From contig MU401010.1 in the NCBI GenBank assembly GCA_022578965.1, forward strand, positions 1 through 13,639: a DNA stretch of 13,639 bases. Reading direction: 5' to 3'. The DNA is from Xylaria sp. FL1777 (lineage: Eukaryota; Ascomycota; Sordariomycetes; Xylariales; Xylariaceae). Each line of letters starts with the position of its first letter. Position 1 is the stretch's first letter. The notes under the pieces are model-generated. The model worked only from the letters and a program-made list of their open reading frames with translations, was not told the origin of the DNA and searched no databases. Made by a program: the position numbers and the translations under genes. Below are positions 10,462 through 13,639 of the stretch, in pieces.

Positions 10462-10720
10462 AACCTGCTGTGCTGCTTTATAGCGCGGTTTTTTTACTTG
10501 TGTACTTATAAGTAAAACTATATAAAAAGCCGCATAAAAACCTTATGTAACAATGTTTATGCTATTACTTTAAAGTTCTTTTACTTTGTAATAACTAGTT
10601 TTTATTAATTAGCTTGCTAAACAAAAAATAATAGTTAAAAAGTAAAAGAACTTTTTTTGAAGCTTTTAAACTTTTTGTTTTTTTAGGAAACATATAAAAG
10701 CTTTTTTTTTATTTTTTAGA
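10460..10720. other. Less-mutated patch with hairpins
   Basis: This patch keeps CCTG, TGTG, GCGCGG, GCCGC and ACAATG, contexts almost absent elsewhere in the AT-rich DNA. It holds a hairpin at 10485-10533 (GCGG...CCGC outer ends, 8-bp TTTTACTT/AAGTAAAA stem at 10492-10499 and 10510-10517, around the palindrome TACTTATAAGTA at 10503-10514). It also holds a larger inverted repeat, 10572-10596 with 10633-10654, AAAGTTCTTTTACTTT against its complement. It could be a terminal or 3' non-coding part of an inserted transposon. No reading frame is visible. Confidence 0.5.
10572..10654. repeat. Inverted repeat, ~22-25 bp arms
   Basis: Left arm 10572-10596 (AAAGTTCTTTTACTTTGTAATAACT) is longer than needed for identification; its first 16 bases pair perfectly with AAAGTAAAAGAACTTT at 10639-10654, and the rest pairs with AGTTA at 10633-10637 after a 3-base gap. 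The loop is about 36 nt. Confidence 0.65.
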
Positions 10721-13397
10721 ACCTTTAAAAAAACACTTTTGCTTTTTTTGCTAGTTTTTTTCTTTATTTTCTGCTTTTTTTTTTTTTTCTTTATTTTCTT
10801 TTATTTTAACTAATTTATTATATATTGCTATTTTATTAATAATAAATAGCTATTTTGCAATATTATTTCTAGCTTTAAGCTTTTTTATAACTAATTATAA
10901 GTTTTTATTAGTTTATAGTAGTTTAGCTATAAAGCTTTTTTATAGCTGCTTTTTTTTGGTTTTTAGCAAGTTATAATGTAGAACTATATGCTAAAAGGTT
11001 TTTTTTTTTTTTGTGCATTTATAAAAAAGCATAAAAAAACTTAAAACTTTTTTTTTATGCAAAAACGCTTTTAGTTTTATTTTTTTAGTACACATTTATA
11101 TTATTATAACTGCTTTATGTTTTAATAATTTGCTATACTTTTTAAAACCTTTATTTTTATTAAGCTTTTGTTTAACTATTATTAAATAACTGCTGTTTGT
11201 TTTAGTTTAGCTTTATTTGCTTATTTATTTTTTTTTAGTGCAATTTTAAGTTTTTTTTTTTTAATTACTTTTTTTGCTAAAAGTTTAAAACTAAAATTAG
11301 ATTTTTTTTAGTTATGCTTTTTTTGTTGCTTATAAGCTTACTTTTTATTTAGTTTTTAACTTTTTAAGCTTTTATGTTTTAAATAAAAGTTTTAATTTTT
11401 TTTATTGTTTTTTAAATTAACTTTTTAACTGCTAAGTTTTTTATATAATGCTTATAAATTACTGTTTTATTACTAAAATATAAGTTAATAAAAAAAATTT
11501 TTATTTTAGTTTTTAAGTGCTTTGTTTTAGTTACTTTAAAAGCTTTAGCTATACGTTTAAAACATTTGTTTTAAATTGCTATTAATAAATTAGCAATACT
11601 TTTTACTTTGTTTTTTTTAAAGTTTTTATACTAAATTATTATATTATAAACTAAAATGTTTTATATTATTATAATATATATTTGCTTTGTTTTTATTACG
11701 CTACTACTTTATATAAAGTTTTATAGTTTAATTATTATATATAATTAAATGTTTAGTTTTTTTTTAAGCTTTACTAAGTATTTTTTTTATTTTATGTTTT
11801 TATTAAACTATACTTTTAAAAACTTTATGCTGTTTTTTAGGTGTATTATTACATTAAAAAGGTATATTATTTGCATAAATGCTATTTTATTGCTAAAAAA
11901 ATGCATTAATTTGCTTTTTTGCAGTATAAACTTTATTTTATGTTATTTTATTTAGCTTTTATATATTTTTTATGCTATTTTTAAAGCTTTGCAGTTTTGC
12001 TTTATATTTAGGTTTGCTATAATAAAGTTAGTATTATTAATAAAGCTAATTATTATTAGCTTTTAATATATAGCAAAGTTATTATAAAGTATTAAAATAT
12101 ATAAAAAAAAAAAAAATAAAAGCAAGAACTTTTAAAAAACTTTAGTTTTTAGCATTATTAGCTAAAACATTGCTTTATTAAAGCAAAAATACAATATATA
12201 GTTTAATATAAAAAAGTTTATTTATATAACTATTTAAAAAAAAAAGCTTTTTTATTATAAAATATATATTATTTTTTTTTATTAATAATATTAAAAGCTG
12301 TTATAATGTTTAGCTATAGCAAAAACGCTATGCTTTTTTTACTAATTGTTTTTTTTGCTGTTTTTAATATTAATTTAATAATTATATTTATTAACTTGTT
12401 TTATTTATTATTTATTTAGTTGTTTAGCAAAAGATTTTTTTGTTTAGCTATTTTTATTGTGTAATAGTATAGCTTTTTTTTTAGCATTTTTTTTATTATG
12501 CAAATAAGTATAATAAAGCATTACTTTTTAACTGTTTTTTTAGTTTTTTTTAACTTTTTAGGTTTAAATATAATTATTATTTTTGTTTGCTTAAATTGCA
12601 CTAAGTAATACTTTAATAAAAAGCTAGCAATACATAATATTGCTATTTTTTTTGCTAAAGCAAGTTTATAAGCTTTAAAAAAGCTATTAAATAATAAGTT
12701 ATTTTTTAGCGCTTTTTATAGCGCTAACTTTTATATTAGCAATATTATGTTTTTTTTTTGTATTAATATTAATTATAAACTTTTAGTAATTATTATAAGT
12801 TAAGTTTTTTTTAAATATATTAAATAAGTTTGCTAATAATATAAAAAAAAAGCGTTTTATTAATAAAGCTGTTTTTTTTTTAAAGTATTAATAAAAAATA
12901 GCTTATTTTTTGTTTATTTTAGCAGTAAAATTGCAGTAATTTTTTAAAGCTAGCTTATAAGCAAACTTTGCTTATTTAATTAAGCTTTATAATAACTTAA
13001 AATTTTTAAATACTTTTATAAATGCTTATTTTTAGCTATGTTTTTATGCTTTTTTTATTTTATTGCTAAAAGCTTTTTTTTTTTTTTTAAAAGCTTGCTA
13101 TGCTGCTTTAATTTTTTTGCTTTAAAATTTATAGTACGCTTGTTTTGCTTTTTTTTCTGTTTTAATTACTTTTAAAAACTACTAAAGTAATACTTAGTAT
13201 TTTTTTTTTATAGTTTTTTTAAGCGTTGTTTTATTTACTATTTTTACTAATTGCTAAATTAAAAGGTTAAAAGCATTATTTAGCTTACTAAATATATATA
13301 ATATATATATTTTTGTAATAATAGCTTTTGCTTTTACAGCTGCTTTATTTTTGTTTAATTTAAGCTAGTTTTTTTTTTTGCTTTTTTTAAGTATTTT
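10721..13397. other. RIP-degraded AT-rich DNA, possible relic of a minus-strand transposon gene
   Basis: T-rich on the plus strand and present only in the second spacer. Read on the minus strand, about 11000 down to 10720, a long Lys/Glu-rich hydrophilic stretch with few stops appears (KENKEKKKKAENKEK), preceded by a Leu/Ile/Asn-rich stretch interrupted only by TAA/TAG. Such basic coiled tails occur at the C-terminus of fungal DDE (pogo/Fot1-like) transposases, but I could find no catalytic motif upstream, so this is only a guess. A 68-codon open frame at 11749-11955 on the plus strand is Phe/Leu/Ile-rich noise. Small hairpins lie at 12042-12063 (AAAGCTAAT/ATTAGCTTT) and 12706-12727 (TTAGCGC/GCGCTAA). 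Confidence 0.4.
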
Positions 13398-13639
13398 CAG
13401 GGTTAAAAAATTAGTACTTAGTATAAAAACTAATTTTAGTAGTACTAAATTAGTATTAGTATTAGTACTAAAGTTTAAGTACTAATTTAGTATTAGTACT
13501 ACTAAGTACTAAACTAAATGAGTATTTAGTAGTACTAAAGACTAATTTAGTAGTACTAAAGACTAATTTAGTAGTACTAAAAGTACTAAAAGTACTAATT
13601 TTTTTGGTTTTTAAAAGGAAAAAAAAGGGTTTTCATTAA
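13398..13639 (+). mobile_element. 5' end of a third hAT element (runs off window)
   Basis: It starts CAGGGTTAAAAAATTAGTAC and carries the full terminal block, including two adjacent copies of a 21-bp unit starting GACTAATTTAGTAGTACTAA (13540-13560 and 13561-13581), where elements 1 and 2 have one. After the block, AAGGAAAAAAAAGGGTTTTCATTAA matches element 2 at about 6342-6364 but keeps CA and GGG, so it is less mutated. The body of the element lies beyond the window. Confidence 0.8.

Noticed and set aside
11749..11955. 68-codon Phe/Leu/Ile-rich open frame
   Set aside because: It lies in RIP-degraded T-rich DNA, where TTT/TTA/ATT codons give chance open frames; no signal of a ribosome context, no conserved motif and no copy elsewhere in the window.
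1214..13397. tRNA or other structured RNA genes in the AT-rich spacers
   Set aside because: No tRNA A-box/B-box pairs or cloverleaf could be found; hairpins present are short and explained by A/T-rich inverted repeats.
1017..13639. Two large elements (1017-6364 and 6792-13639) with ~200-bp outward terminal repeats
   Set aside because: The blocks do pair this way, but the conserved CAGGG tips point away from these segments, the bases just inside the tips differ in all four blocks, and the block at 1213 is the 3' end of the hAT transposase gene unit. Reading the blocks as hAT ends explains more.
1..13639. Mitochondrial, apicomplexan or bacterial AT-rich genome
   Set aside because: A spliced hAT transposase with fungal-sized introns, transition-biased repeat divergence and no surviving genes fit RIP-treated fungal heterochromatin better. 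No organelle genes or rRNA are seen.

Overview
This window looks like a silenced, transposon-filled, AT-rich block from a fungal nuclear genome, most likely a filamentous ascomycete (Pezizomycotina). I infer this from three things. A hAT transposase tail is split by two very short GTAAGT...AG introns (52 and 68 bp). Most of the rest is so AT-rich that no reading frame survives. The surviving C and G bases sit mainly in AGCT, GC, ACT and AGT contexts, and diverged repeat copies differ mostly by C/T and G/A changes, which is the signature of repeat-induced point mutation (RIP). I cannot name the species, and I see no intact host gene, tRNA, rRNA or CRISPR.

Layout. (1) 1-1213 is the 3' end of a hAT element: the C-terminal transposase exons (3-698, one in-frame stop), a 3' tail with a ~19-bp tandem repeat, and a 3' terminal block of about 186 bp built from TAGTAC-type repeats and ending AACCCTA. 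(2) 1214-6144 is heavily mutated AT-rich sequence. (3) 6145-6977 is a short, transposase-less hAT relative, starting CAGGGTT and ending AACCTTG. (4) 6978-13397 is again heavily mutated AT-rich sequence. (5) 13398-13639 is the 5' terminal block of a third hAT copy, which leaves the window.

The AT-rich spacers are not random. About 3.5 kb of the first (2325-5842) is an inverted copy of the start of the second (6978-10442). The second hAT copy and a 300-bp fragment lie between the two arms. A third fragment of the same repeat (5932-6144) lies in the opposite orientation to the adjacent arm and is cut off exactly at the hAT terminus. The second spacer carries a further ~2.95 kb (10443-13397) without a counterpart in the first; it begins with a less mutated, hairpin-rich patch (10460-10720).

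There is no operon or pathway here. The genes are transposon relics, and the interest lies in the architecture: unusually long hAT terminal inverted repeats, a large palindromic duplication bounded by hAT ends, and similar 8-mers at both ends of each inter-hAT segment, which may record recombination between hAT copies.
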